Positions 1-9,008 of a DNA stretch of 64,000 bases are shown here, piece after piece (the first letter of the stretch is position 1; every line of letters starts with the position of its first letter). Source of the stretch: UKL13-3 sp040387195 (GTDB lineage: Bacteria; Bacteroidota; Bacteroidia; UKL13-3); assembly GCA_040387195.1 (NCBI GenBank), contig JAZKEF010000017.1, positions 1 through 64,000 on the forward strand, read 5' to 3'. The position numbers and the translations under genes were made by a program. The notes below the pieces were generated by a model. The model did not search any database and was not told the origin of the DNA. It was given only the letters and a program-made list of their open reading frames with translations.

Positions 1-355
1 CATCATTTCGGGTGGCAACCAGGTTGGTGTACAAAAACGCCTCGAGTTCTTAAAAATAAAACACATTCATTTAGGGGTAAAAGATAAAATTGAGGTGTTC
101 ACCAAACTATGCAGTGACTTACAAATAGACCCTTCCGAAGTATTATACGTTGGAGATGACCTGCCCGATTACGATGTAATGAAACTTTCCGGATTGCCAT
201 GTTGCCCGCAGGACTCCACACAAGAAATTAAAGAAATTTCGTTGTACATATCAGATAAAAAAGGCGGCAAAGGTTGCGTGCGCGATGTGATTGAAAGAGT
301 GATGAAAGTGCAGGGTACCTGGCGCAAATTTGAAGGGGAGAATATTAATAATTAG
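1..355 (+). CDS. kdsC: KdsC-like HAD phosphatase, 3' part
   Basis: The reading frame is open from base 2, so the 5' end and start codon lie outside the window; 117 C-terminal residues are visible. The family hydrolyses 3-deoxy-D-manno-octulosonate 8-phosphate to Kdo in the cytoplasm, a step in lipopolysaccharide core synthesis. Visible motifs are an SGG segment at the start, GVKDK, then the HAD motif IV stretch YVGDDLPDYDVM, and a C-terminal GGKGCVRDV close to the GGxGAVRE segment of KdsC. The sequence has SGGNQ where many KdsC proteins have SGR, a variant of the substrate loop. It ends 28 bases before the convergent T9SS cargo gene. Family assignment is firm; substrate is inferred from the family. 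Confidence 0.85.
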   Translation, partial: IISGGNQVGVQKRLEFLKIKHIHLGVKDKIEVFTKLCSDLQIDPSEVLYVGDDLPDYDVMKLSGLPCCPQDSTQEIKEISLYISDKKGGKGCVRDVIERVMKVQGTWRKFEGENINN

Positions 356-383
356 TAACGTTAATATTGGGTTCTATCGAGTT

Positions 384-1307
384 TTAAAAATTTGTACGTT
401 TCACAATTTTTGAATATGCTGACTGATTATTTATCGGGTTAACAATCTCAATAAAATACATTCCATCCGCGTAATGTTCAAGGTCAAGTGCAGTTCCTCT
501 ACAGACTCCGAAGGTTGAGTAAATAAGATCTCCAAGCTGGTTGCGAACATTGATGTCAAGCAAATCTTTACCATTCCACTTTAGATGTATATATTTAATA
601 AATGGGTTCGGAAAAATACTAACAGTCTGTAATGGCATTATTTCCTCTTGTGAAGAATAATCTTTACAGATTCCAGTACCATGGTCGACCTTAAAATAAT
701 AATCGTGATTACCCAATGAATCGAAATGGCAAATGAGGGTGTTCCCGTTCTCATAACGTGCCGAAGTTGGAGTCGTTAAACCTGCAAGAGAACCTATTCC
801 TTCTACCCAAACAATAGGATAAAAGGATGATGAATGTTGTTCATGAAAATAGAAGACATTCGGATTGGGTATCGTTAGCGAAATAGGTATATCACTATAA
901 GAGGTATCAGTATATGACACTATACTATCCAGAATGATTGACGTTGGGGATGAATATTGATGCGTAAATGTATCTCCCGGATGCAGACTATAGTCATAAA
1001 GTAAGATTTCGGTGTTGATACCTAATTGGGGTGAAAAGTAGAATATTTTCTTACTGATGCTGTCTTCCCTCAAAAATAGTAGATAGTCAGGTGAGGTTGA
1101 CCTGTCTCTGGTGTGTTCAATTTTTCTGTATAAGAGTTGGTTAATAGAGGTGTCACCCTTGCAGACATGAGTATAATTATGGGCGTCACCGGCAAAAATA
1201 TTGAAAAATTCAAACCACTTTGCATTCAGGGAAACCATTGGGCGATATTGGCCATAACAATTTATACTTAGAAGTGTAAAAGGAACTACTGGGAAAATAT
1301 ATTTCAT
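384..1307 (-). CDS. Secreted protein with T9SS type A sorting domain
   Basis: A 307-residue protein with an N-terminal signal peptide ending near CYGQ. The last ~75 residues fit a type IX secretion type A sorting domain: it opens with IFPNPF, continues with a beta-sandwich pattern (DINVRNQLGDLIYS) and has DGMYFIEI near the end. Such proteins are exported by Sec, moved across the outer membrane by the T9SS and usually anchored to surface lipopolysaccharide. The middle section is beta-rich with no domain I recognise. It is convergent with kdsC and divergent from the gene at 1395. Function of the cargo part is unknown. Confidence 0.8.
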   Translation of the reverse strand: MKYIFPVVPFTLLSINCYGQYRPMVSLNAKWFEFFNIFAGDAHNYTHVCKGDTSINQLLYRKIEHTRDRSTSPDYLLFLREDSISKKIFYFSPQLGINTEILLYDYSLHPGDTFTHQYSSPTSIILDSIVSYTDTSYSDIPISLTIPNPNVFYFHEQHSSSFYPIVWVEGIGSLAGLTTPTSARYENGNTLICHFDSLGNHDYYFKVDHGTGICKDYSSQEEIMPLQTVSIFPNPFIKYIHLKWNGKDLLDINVRNQLGDLIYSTFGVCRGTALDLEHYADGMYFIEIVNPINNQSAYSKIVKRTNF

Positions 1308-1376
1308 AAGGTATAAGGGTTACCCCAAAGTTTAATCTTTATTCGGGGAAAACAAAATGGAGATGCTAAGAATGAA

Positions 1377-1384
1377 TATATTTG
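1377..1384 (+). promoter_or_regulatory. Predicted -7 box, TATATTTG
   Basis: An exact match to the Bacteroidota TAnnTTTG element lies 10 bases before the start at 1395. No TTG is seen at the usual upstream distance. If it is used, the transcript leader would be only a few bases. Confidence 0.4.
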
Positions 1385-1394
1385 CGTTAACAGA

Positions 1395-2657
1395 ATGATG
1401 AAAACAACGATTACCATACTTATAATTATACTGTTGAGTGTATCTGCGCAGGCCACACGCATCCTCATTCCAATGGACGCAGGTCAGAAGAACCACCTAA
1501 AGGCCTACGGAATTGCCTTTTGGGAATTAAAGCGGGAGCAGGATGTAGACTGGCTGCTCAATTACCGCGATGGAAGTTTTATGTTGCAGTTTAGTGAAGC
1601 CGTTGAAAAAGAATGCAGGGTGAGGGGCGTGAGTTATGAAGTAATCAGCGAGGGACAGACCTCCCAGATTTTGCAGGAGATAGCCAAACCGGAAGTGAAT
1701 ATGGAATTGGTAAAACTGCACAAGGCACCCAAAATTGCTGTGTATTCGCCTAAAACTAAACAACCCTGGGATGATGCCGTAACTATGGTATTGGCCTATG
1801 CCGAAATTCCATATGAAGTGGTATTTGATGATGAAGTATTAAATGGGAAATTGCCATTGTACGACTGGCTTCACCTCCATCACGAGGACTTTACCGGCCA
1901 GTATGGGAAGTTTTATGCTAGTTTTGCAAATGCAGCATGGTACCAGGCAGAAGTAAGGGAGTCGGAGGCAACTGCCGCAAAACACGGGTTTAAAAAGGTA
2001 TCCGAATTAAAATTGGCAGTAGCCAAAAAGATCCGTGACTTTACCAGTGGCGGAGGGTTTTTATTTGCCATGTGTTCGGCAACCGATAGTTATGATATTG
2101 CCCTGGCAGCGGATGGTGTAGACATATGTGAATCCATGTTTGATGGTGATGCTGCGGACCCACGTGCCGATGCCAAACTGAACTTCAACAATACCTTTGC
2201 TTTCAAAGATTTTAAACTGATTGCCAATCCGTATATTTATGAGTATTCATACATTGATGCCACACCCGATACCCGCGCAGTAAATGAACCCAATGATGTG
2301 TTTACGTTATTTGACTTTTCGGCAAAGTGGGATGTTATACCTACCATGTTATGTCAGAACCATACCAAAGTGGTAAAAGGATTTTATGGACAAACTACTG
2401 CATTTCGCAAGCAGTTTATCAAAAGTGATGTGCTCATCATGGGCGAAAGCAAAGCCTTAAGCGAAGCCCGTTACATTCATGGCACCATTGGCAAAGGCAC
2501 CTGGACGTTTTACGGAGGACATGATCCCGAAGACTACCAGCATCAGGTAGGAGAGCCACCTACAGACTTAGCCCTGCATCCCAATTCTCCCGGCTACCGG
2601 TTGATCCTGAACAATATTTTGTTCCCTTCTGCCAAAAAGAAAAAGATGAAAACTTAG
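1395..2657 (+). CDS. Secreted protein of unknown function (family often labelled asparagine synthetase B)
   Basis: A 420-residue protein with a signal peptide ending near AQA and two adjacent ATG codons (1395 and 1398). It resembles a Bacteroidota family with the opening LIPMDxxQKNHLKAYGIA. Members are frequently named asparagine synthetase B in databases, but neither the class II glutaminase N-terminal Cys nor a PP-loop ATP site is visible, so that name is not supported here. The stretch GGGFLFAMCSATDS looks like a nucleophile-elbow loop of a class I glutamine-amidotransferase-like fold, with FYGGHDPED near the C-terminus. It stands alone between convergent and divergent neighbours. It may be a periplasmic or lumenal hydrolase-like fold; function unknown. 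Confidence 0.7.
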   Translation: MMKTTITILIIILLSVSAQATRILIPMDAGQKNHLKAYGIAFWELKREQDVDWLLNYRDGSFMLQFSEAVEKECRVRGVSYEVISEGQTSQILQEIAKPEVNMELVKLHKAPKIAVYSPKTKQPWDDAVTMVLAYAEIPYEVVFDDEVLNGKLPLYDWLHLHHEDFTGQYGKFYASFANAAWYQAEVRESEATAAKHGFKKVSELKLAVAKKIRDFTSGGGFLFAMCSATDSYDIALAADGVDICESMFDGDAADPRADAKLNFNNTFAFKDFKLIANPYIYEYSYIDATPDTRAVNEPNDVFTLFDFSAKWDVIPTMLCQNHTKVVKGFYGQTTAFRKQFIKSDVLIMGESKALSEARYIHGTIGKGTWTFYGGHDPEDYQHQVGEPPTDLALHPNSPGYRLILNNILFPSAKKKKMKT

Positions 2658-2674
2658 GACGTGTGAGAAACTGC

Positions 2675-2693
2675 CCGCCTTGAAGGAGGGCGG
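2675..2693. repeat. Short GC-rich imperfect palindrome
   Basis: CCGCC and GGCGG arms flank TTGAAGGAG in the 184-base gap between two convergent genes. The A run that follows is on the wrong side for a plus-strand terminator. It stands out from the AT-rich surroundings and may be a REP-like unit. Confidence 0.3.
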
Positions 2694-2841
2694 AAAAAAG
2701 TGCCTGCAATTTTTTCGGGTGGTGGGCCCCGCAAGACAATGCGCTATGGTTATTAAAAATAACAATAACCTGCTACATGAAATAAGTGCGGTTCATGCCT
2801 TGCGAATCAATATTTAGTAATGAAAAATTGATGGAGAATAC

Positions 2842-4140
2842 TTATTCAGAAGCTAATACCCATGCTCCGGGATTGCCTTCTTTTTTAATATCTCTGCAAA
2901 AAAGTTCTGCATCTTTTCTGCTTTCAAAACGGTGATAACTCACGCGTTTGCAATTGATATCGGCATTCACCAGCAATGTTGCTTCAGTGAATCCGGCCTG
3001 CGTTAATTGATTAATGAAACGTTGGGCATTGCGCTCTTTGCAAAATACACCGCCAATAACATAATATCCTGGAGGAACACCTTCCGTTGAAAGATGTGTT
3101 GCCGATGGTTTGATGGTAGGAGTGGGAACAACGGGTGTGTTTGTTTCTTCAGGAGAACCTACTTCTGCAACAACTGCTTCTGCAGGGATTATTTCTTCAA
3201 CAGGTCGTTGCGGAAACACAATGGTTCCGCGTGTAGCTGCAAAATGAGATGCAAAGGCATAGAGGGAAGCATAAGCATCTGCACTTTCTTCAATCGTTTC
3301 AGTATGAGCTGTCACGGTTTCAACTGCCTCCGGAGTCGATTGTTCGATTGGTTGTATGGAGGTGGTGTCCGCGATCTCTTCAACAGGAGCCGGTGCTGCC
3401 GGAATCAATTCTTTTTCTTCTTCCGGAATAACTGCTGTTTCAGCAATCGGTTGTTCAACAGGTTTTACCGAATCATTTTTACTGAACAATGAATCGAACC
3501 ATGAAGTAATACTCATGGTATTTTCGCCACCGATGCGCAAATCTGAAATCGAATGATCGCTGAAAAAGATATAACCATTTACGCTCAGCAACAATACCAT
3601 CACTCCGGCCAAAACAGTTGGCCAAACGTTTCTGGATTTGCGTGCTTTTTGCGGAGTCTTAATTTCCCTGAACACTTTTACTTTACCAACCTTCACTGCA
3701 CGTGCAGCAACAGGAGTAGCCTGAATGAAACCAAGGCCGAATGAACTTGTTAAGTAGTTGTTTCGTTTATCAGGCAGGAAAACATAATTGGCATCGGCAT
3801 TCAACCTGAAGTTACCAAAGAGGTCAATCATCAGTTGTTTCTGGTCCTGCAAAACGGTCATCGTTTGTTTTACATTCTCTTCAATAAACTGAATCGCATC
3901 ATTGTAGCTGATACCTTGCTGCTGTGCCATATAACCTGCCAGCAATCCGTCATTCGATTTCAGGTTTTGGTTAAACACAACCTTACGCGAAGGAGGCGTA
4001 ATAACATGCGAAACCTGATCAATTTTAGACGGTTCACGGTTGCATACAAAACCGCCAAAACCGGGCACAATTACACAGTCATGCTGATGGAGCAAGTCCT
4101 TGATGTAGTCCCAAATTGATTTATCTGCAGCTCTTTTCAT
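2842..4140 (-). CDS. HU-CCDC81 and SPOR domain protein
   Basis: A 432-residue protein. Residues 1 to about 135 fit the paired HU-like CCDC81 region of Bacteroidota (DYIKDLLHQHDCVIVPGFGG near the start). A single membrane segment lies near residues 172-194 (VWPTVLAGVMVLLLSV), followed by a long Glu/Pro/Thr-rich linker and a C-terminal SPOR domain from about 355 (GYYVIGGVFCKERNAQRF). SPOR domains bind denuded septal peptidoglycan, so the protein probably spans the inner membrane with the HU part inside and SPOR in the periplasm. It follows the barrel gene by 90 bases and has its own promoter candidate. The DNA-binding ability of the HU part is inference. Confidence 0.85.
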   Translation of the reverse strand: MKRAADKSIWDYIKDLLHQHDCVIVPGFGGFVCNREPSKIDQVSHVITPPSRKVVFNQNLKSNDGLLAGYMAQQQGISYNDAIQFIEENVKQTMTVLQDQKQLMIDLFGNFRLNADANYVFLPDKRNNYLTSSFGLGFIQATPVAARAVKVGKVKVFREIKTPQKARKSRNVWPTVLAGVMVLLLSVNGYIFFSDHSISDLRIGGENTMSITSWFDSLFSKNDSVKPVEQPIAETAVIPEEEKELIPAAPAPVEEIADTTSIQPIEQSTPEAVETVTAHTETIEESADAYASLYAFASHFAATRGTIVFPQRPVEEIIPAEAVVAEVGSPEETNTPVVPTPTIKPSATHLSTEGVPPGYYVIGGVFCKERNAQRFINQLTQAGFTEATLLVNADINCKRVSYHRFESRKDAELFCRDIKKEGNPGAWVLASE

Positions 4141-4153
4141 GGCTATTTAACCT

Positions 4154-4184
4154 GCAACATACGGCTTTGACCTCATTTAGTCAA
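4154..4184 (-). promoter_or_regulatory. Predicted promoter TTG-N20-TATGTTGC for the HU/SPOR gene
   Basis: On the minus strand a TTG (4182-4184) is followed after 20 bases by TATGTTGC (4154-4161), a TAnnTTGC variant of the Bacteroidota -7 box. It is 13 bases before the ATG, so the leader would be short. Confidence 0.45.
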
Positions 4185-4230
4185 TAGCTACCTGTTCATC
4201 CATTCGCAAACCGCGCTATTTCCCAGCCTG

Positions 4231-5898
4231 TTAAAATGATACGGTCAATCCACCCATCACATTAAAGCCATATACCGGAAGGTTCACCCAGCGCTGGTAT
4301 TGGTTGTTGGTGAGGTTATTAAGGTTCACAAACAACGAAATGTTTTTGGTGTAGCGGTAATCCAGCCCTAAGTTCATGTCTACCAGTCCTTTTAAGGTTA
4401 CAGGGTTAATTACATTCGGAGCCACCTCAACACCACTTTCGCGCTTATTCATCGTAAATACCGATGCTTTCCATAAAAATTTATCACCCATATTGTACCC
4501 AAGGTTCAGTTGGGTAGTAAAGGTCGGGCGGGAGTATGGGGCATCAATACTGATACTGTAACTGTAATAGTTCATTACAAAACCCAGGATGAAGCTGGTG
4601 CCGAATTCATGGTTCAATTCTGTTTTTAAGTTAAACACACTTGAGTTTTTGGTATCATATATCACTTTCTGGCTATACAAATTTGTTGAGTCGCCAATAT
4701 AAAACAACAGGTTCTGCATATTGGCAAGCGAAAGGTTAATCAAGAAAGAAGTTTGTGGGCTGATAATGCCTTTTAATCCACCATACAATTCAAATGAGTT
4801 GATGGTATTGCGGAAACCGGCAGAACGCACAAACGGGTTTTCATTGGCAATACTTCTGTAAGTATTACGCTGAAGGTTTCCGGTAATCCCTACGTATGTT
4901 GTTAAACTGTTTTTGATAATATTCAATCCGGCCTCGGCAACAGGGAAGAAGTAGAAGGTTGTACCTGTACTGTCATTAAAAAAGGTTGAATTGAAACCGA
5001 GGTCAATAAACAGTTGGTCCATATTGAGTCTGTAACGCGGATTTACATCCACAAACACCCTGCTGTATTCTGTGGCACCAAAAGCCAGATTTGAGATGTT
5101 TACACCTGCTTTTACATCAATCGGGTTACCGCTGATGCGTTTACCAAATGTACCATATAGTTTAAAGTCATTTTCACTCACATCTCTGTTGTCAGAGAAA
5201 TTATAAAATCCACCATCCAGCTTGTAGCTTAGTTTAGAAGTGTCCTTTAAAACATTCTGGAAAGCAAGCTTAGCTTCAACGGTCTGGAATTGTTGCCTGA
5301 TATCATTGTTCGGAGCCACATTGGATAGTGTTACACCTGCGGGTAATTCATAGCCATATAAATTCACCACATTGCGGTAGTACATCGCATCTGCAGATAA
5401 AATGCCTGAACCCAAGAACCGTTTACCGAATGCATATGCTGTATTATTACTGAACTGTCTATCCCCCGAAGGATTAAAGGAAAGGTGTTTTACAAATAAA
5501 CCGGCCTGTAGATTTTTATTGCGGGTTGTATTAAAATAGGTTTCAAACAAAGGCGAATTGTAATTTCCATAACCCAGTTTAGTATAATTGTTTTTAAGTT
5601 TGGGCAACAGGGAAGTACCAAGAGATAACGGTTTAATAGTATACAAGGTCGGTTGTCCTTCCATCCGTTTTTCAGGTACATCATATATAAATACGGGCAC
5701 TTTTGTCTCCGGAATTTCCGGATTTGGATTGCTTTGTATTTTCATCGACTCACTCAGGATGGGTTTGAATGCCTTGTCAACATATTCCCAATCAGTACGC
5801 AGGGTATCCTGTGCAATTGCTTGTAAGCTTGTTGCCATTACTGCAGCAACCATATATAGTTTGATTCTATTCACTTTCGTTGTCATATTAACAGCCAT
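4231..5898 (-). CDS. Outer-membrane beta-barrel protein (TonB-receptor-like)
   Basis: A 555-residue protein with a signal peptide (cleavage after LQAIAQ). The rest is built of alternating beta strands with aromatic girdles (for example KLGYGNYNSPLFETYF) and ends in a strand with terminal Phe (VMGGLTVSF), the usual signal for barrel insertion by BamA. No plug domain or carboxypeptidase-like domain is visible, so it is shorter than a normal TonB receptor. Its ATG overlaps the stop of the TPR gene as TAATG, so the two are translationally coupled. Position 5 (MTTK) is an alternative start. Pairing with a large TPR protein suggests a joint envelope role; ligand unknown. Confidence 0.75.
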   Translation of the reverse strand: MAVNMTTKVNRIKLYMVAAVMATSLQAIAQDTLRTDWEYVDKAFKPILSESMKIQSNPNPEIPETKVPVFIYDVPEKRMEGQPTLYTIKPLSLGTSLLPKLKNNYTKLGYGNYNSPLFETYFNTTRNKNLQAGLFVKHLSFNPSGDRQFSNNTAYAFGKRFLGSGILSADAMYYRNVVNLYGYELPAGVTLSNVAPNNDIRQQFQTVEAKLAFQNVLKDTSKLSYKLDGGFYNFSDNRDVSENDFKLYGTFGKRISGNPIDVKAGVNISNLAFGATEYSRVFVDVNPRYRLNMDQLFIDLGFNSTFFNDSTGTTFYFFPVAEAGLNIIKNSLTTYVGITGNLQRNTYRSIANENPFVRSAGFRNTINSFELYGGLKGIISPQTSFLINLSLANMQNLLFYIGDSTNLYSQKVIYDTKNSSVFNLKTELNHEFGTSFILGFVMNYYSYSISIDAPYSRPTFTTQLNLGYNMGDKFLWKASVFTMNKRESGVEVAPNVINPVTLKGLVDMNLGLDYRYTKNISLFVNLNNLTNNQYQRWVNLPVYGFNVMGGLTVSF

Positions 5899-8800
5899 TA
5901 ATTAGGTTGAACTTCTCTATCGCCCGGAGGTGTTTGTTGTTTTTTAACACGGTCCTCTTCGTCAATAATGGATTTCATTTTATCGATAGCCACTTGTTTT
6001 AAATCGGCTCCTTCATAGTTTTCAATAATACTTTGCAGTGTAGCTTTTGCCTGGAACAGATCTTTTTCAATTACATAAATATCGGACAGTAAAATATAAC
6101 CCTTAGCTACCCAGTACTCATAAGCCGAGTAGTTGTCGGCCAGTTCAAAAATGGTTTTCTTGGATTTTTTTAAATCCTTCTTCTGAGACTGGATATAAGC
6201 CATGTTATACTTGGCTTCGGCAGCCATTGCATTTTTGGTTTCCTTCAATACATACTGGTATTCTGCAAATGCCGAATCCGTCATGTTTTGTTTCATATAA
6301 TATCTGGCTATGTATAAATGAGCCTCTATCAATCCCTCTTTTTGTGTTACAGCTGAGTTGATGTATTTAAAAGAAATCTGAGCAATGGTATCACCCTTAT
6401 TCAGCAACGCTGCGGCCTTCATTTGTCCGAGTAATGCAATACCAATATTGTCGCGCGTACTGGCAATACGTTCCAGTGAGCTGTAATATTCAAATGCTTT
6501 TTCGTAGTTCTTTTTCATGAAATACAATACAGCTGTCTGGCGGGTACTACGTTCGGTGAAATCATTCCGGTTGTATGTTGCAGCATATTCATATCCAGTT
6601 AAAGCGGCATCATAATTTTTGAGTTTAAAATCACATTCGGCCTTGTAGTAATTCGCTTTCAGGATAAAAAAACCACCGCCAAATTTGGTGATGTATGTGC
6701 CAAATCCTTTAACAGCCTTTTCGCACGCACCATTTTTATAAGCATTAAAAGCCGATTCGTAGGTAACCGAATCTTGGTAAGTAGGAGAGAGGGTAACGTT
6801 TGGTAATACTTTCACAAATTCCAGGTATTCCTCACTCTCCCCTTTGTTTACAAAAATATTTTTAACCACAACCAACGCTTCCCTTGCTTCATCGCTGGTT
6901 GAGTAATTTGTAATTAAGACTTTAAAAGCCTCAAGCGCCTGCTCATCCTTACTTTGGTTGTAATAACTTAAACCTTTATTGAGCATGGCCTTGCGTATAT
7001 ACATACTACGGGGGTAATTATCAATAATATTCTGGAACCCCTGCAAGGCTTCCAGGTAGTTTTCTGTTTGAAGATTAACATTTGCAATTTCATACAACGC
7101 ATCATCTATGTACGGTGATTTTTTGTAGTTAGTGATTAATGTGTTGAGGCTGTTTATTTTTTGTGGAAATTTGTTTTCTACTCCGTAAATCATGGCTTGT
7201 TGGTATAATGCATAGTCAGCACCATTCAGCTTTTTTAATACAATTACTTCATACGACTCCAGTGCTTTTGCATAATTGCGCAGCACAAAATAACAATCGG
7301 CAATACGCATCATAGCATCGGTGTATATTTCTACATTGTTTTTAGCATAATCCGTTTCGGTAAACTTTTTAAATTCATCAATCGCATTTAGGTAATTGTC
7401 TTGCTTGAGCTGAGCATAACCTTTGTTATACATGGCCATTGCATAAAACCGGGTTTCTTTGGTTTCCGGGAATTGCTGAAACTTCTGATAGTACTCATGA
7501 GCCTTAGCATAATTTCCTTTTTTGTATTGCAATTCGCCAAGCCAAAAATGAGACAATGCGAATAAACGTTTGTCGAAATCAAACTGTATGGACTTGTCAA
7601 AATAGATTTCACTGTTGATGTAATCATTGTTTAGGTACAGCTCTTCTGCGCGGTAATAAGATACCCGCTGGTAAGCCATATTGTTGTCGCGTGTCGGATT
7701 TTTAATACTCTCCAGCGTTTTGATGGCGTCCTTGTAGTTTTTGGTACTCAGCAACAATTCACCCAGTGATGACCGTGCCTCGTCAATATAGGGCGACTCA
7801 GGGTACTCGTTTACAAATTTCACAAGGTCCTTGAGTGCATCCTGCTGGTAGGAAAGCTCAAAAGAAAGTTTGGCATAATTGAATAAGGACAATTCGGTAA
7901 GATCCCTGTTAAATCCTAGCTTGTATGAAACATCAAAAGCTTTGCGGGCCTGTTGTTTTTTATCACTTTTTAAATAGGCTTGTGCTAAATTAAAACTTGA
8001 ATATTGTGCAAGAGTGTCCTTTTCTCCCGCAATACTTCCAAGCTGTTCGATTGCCTTATCATGACTCCCTGCAATAAGGTAACAGTAACCAAGGCGGTAA
8101 ATATCCTTATTGGTTTTGCTCACAGGAGGGTTGCTGTTAAAACGTTCCAGGTATGGAAGCGCCTTTTTATACTCACCCAGTTCGTAGTATGATTGGCCTA
8201 CAATTCCGGCAACATCATAAATGATCTCCTTATTGGCAATGGTATCACCAAAGGCAATCACCTCACTGTATTGCTTACGCGAAAAATAGATTTGCGCAAT
8301 ATACACCTGCGATAAAGGTCCAAAGGTTCTCGATTTTTGGATTCGTTTAAAATGCTCCATTGCCTCATCGTGGTTTCCCTGACGGTAGGCAACGTACCCA
8401 TAATAATAATTGGACGCATCATAATATTTCCCCTGTTCATCCTTGATGTGCTTAAAGGCAAGTTTTGACTCATCAAACTGTTCGGTCTTAAAATGACAAT
8501 ATCCTTTGATAAACCAAAATTCAGCAGCATCTGCAGGAGTGAGGGCTACATCATTTATCCTGTTAAGGTATTTAAGTGCGGCTTTATTATCCTTTGCACG
8601 GTAAAAATATTTACCCAAATTGAACAGGGCAGGTTGTGCCTTACTATGCTCCGGATACTTTAATACCACTCCGTTGAGCATGTTAATGGCATCCGGATTA
8701 AACAGTTCCATAGCGCAAACACCTGCATAATACTCTGCATTGATACGTGTTTCCCTGTCGGTACTTATGCGCGTGTAGAGCAGGAAATGCTTTTGTGCAT

Positions 8801-8960
8801 CACCGTATTTCTCTTTGTTAAATAACTCGAGCGCACGATTGTAGTAGCGAATATCATTTTCGTATATATCGGTACGTTGTGCGAAGATTGTTGCAGGCAT
8901 ACCACACCATAGTGTGAGTACAAGTGAACATGAAAAAAGAGCTCCCCTTAGCTTCATCAT
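5898..8960 (-). CDS. Large periplasmic tetratricopeptide-repeat protein
   Basis: A 1020-residue protein with a signal peptide ending near TIFAQ. The whole mature part is a chain of TPR helices (for example ALELFNKEKYGDAQKHFLLY, and many later repeats of the pattern A.....Y..A...F). No catalytic domain is visible. It ends with a charged, proline-containing tail. It lies between a TonB receptor and a barrel protein that overlaps its stop codon. It probably acts as a periplasmic scaffold for an outer-membrane assembly, possibly bridging the two barrels; this is inferred from context only. Confidence 0.8.
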   Translation of the reverse strand: MMKLRGALFSCSLVLTLWCGMPATIFAQRTDIYENDIRYYNRALELFNKEKYGDAQKHFLLYTRISTDRETRINAEYYAGVCAMELFNPDAINMLNGVVLKYPEHSKAQPALFNLGKYFYRAKDNKAALKYLNRINDVALTPADAAEFWFIKGYCHFKTEQFDESKLAFKHIKDEQGKYYDASNYYYGYVAYRQGNHDEAMEHFKRIQKSRTFGPLSQVYIAQIYFSRKQYSEVIAFGDTIANKEIIYDVAGIVGQSYYELGEYKKALPYLERFNSNPPVSKTNKDIYRLGYCYLIAGSHDKAIEQLGSIAGEKDTLAQYSSFNLAQAYLKSDKKQQARKAFDVSYKLGFNRDLTELSLFNYAKLSFELSYQQDALKDLVKFVNEYPESPYIDEARSSLGELLLSTKNYKDAIKTLESIKNPTRDNNMAYQRVSYYRAEELYLNNDYINSEIYFDKSIQFDFDKRLFALSHFWLGELQYKKGNYAKAHEYYQKFQQFPETKETRFYAMAMYNKGYAQLKQDNYLNAIDEFKKFTETDYAKNNVEIYTDAMMRIADCYFVLRNYAKALESYEVIVLKKLNGADYALYQQAMIYGVENKFPQKINSLNTLITNYKKSPYIDDALYEIANVNLQTENYLEALQGFQNIIDNYPRSMYIRKAMLNKGLSYYNQSKDEQALEAFKVLITNYSTSDEAREALVVVKNIFVNKGESEEYLEFVKVLPNVTLSPTYQDSVTYESAFNAYKNGACEKAVKGFGTYITKFGGGFFILKANYYKAECDFKLKNYDAALTGYEYAATYNRNDFTERSTRQTAVLYFMKKNYEKAFEYYSSLERIASTRDNIGIALLGQMKAAALLNKGDTIAQISFKYINSAVTQKEGLIEAHLYIARYYMKQNMTDSAFAEYQYVLKETKNAMAAEAKYNMAYIQSQKKDLKKSKKTIFELADNYSAYEYWVAKGYILLSDIYVIEKDLFQAKATLQSIIENYEGADLKQVAIDKMKSIIDEEDRVKKQQTPPGDREVQPN

Positions 8961-8985
8961 AAATAGTTGTTGAACGTATAACGTC

Positions 8986-8993
8986 CAAAACTA
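8986..8993 (-). promoter_or_regulatory. Predicted -7 box, TAGTTTTG, upstream of the TPR gene
   Basis: Exact TAnnTTTG match on the minus strand, 25 bases before the ATG at 8960. A TTTG occurs 24 bases further upstream (9018-9021), slightly beyond the usual spacing. It would give the TPR and barrel genes a promoter separate from the TonB receptor. Confidence 0.4.
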
Positions 8994-9008
8994 GGAGGAA
9001 CGCTATTC

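Noticed and set aside
2675..2693. Rho-independent terminator
   Set aside because: The hairpin is short and imperfect and has A, not T, on its 3' side for the plus-strand gene.
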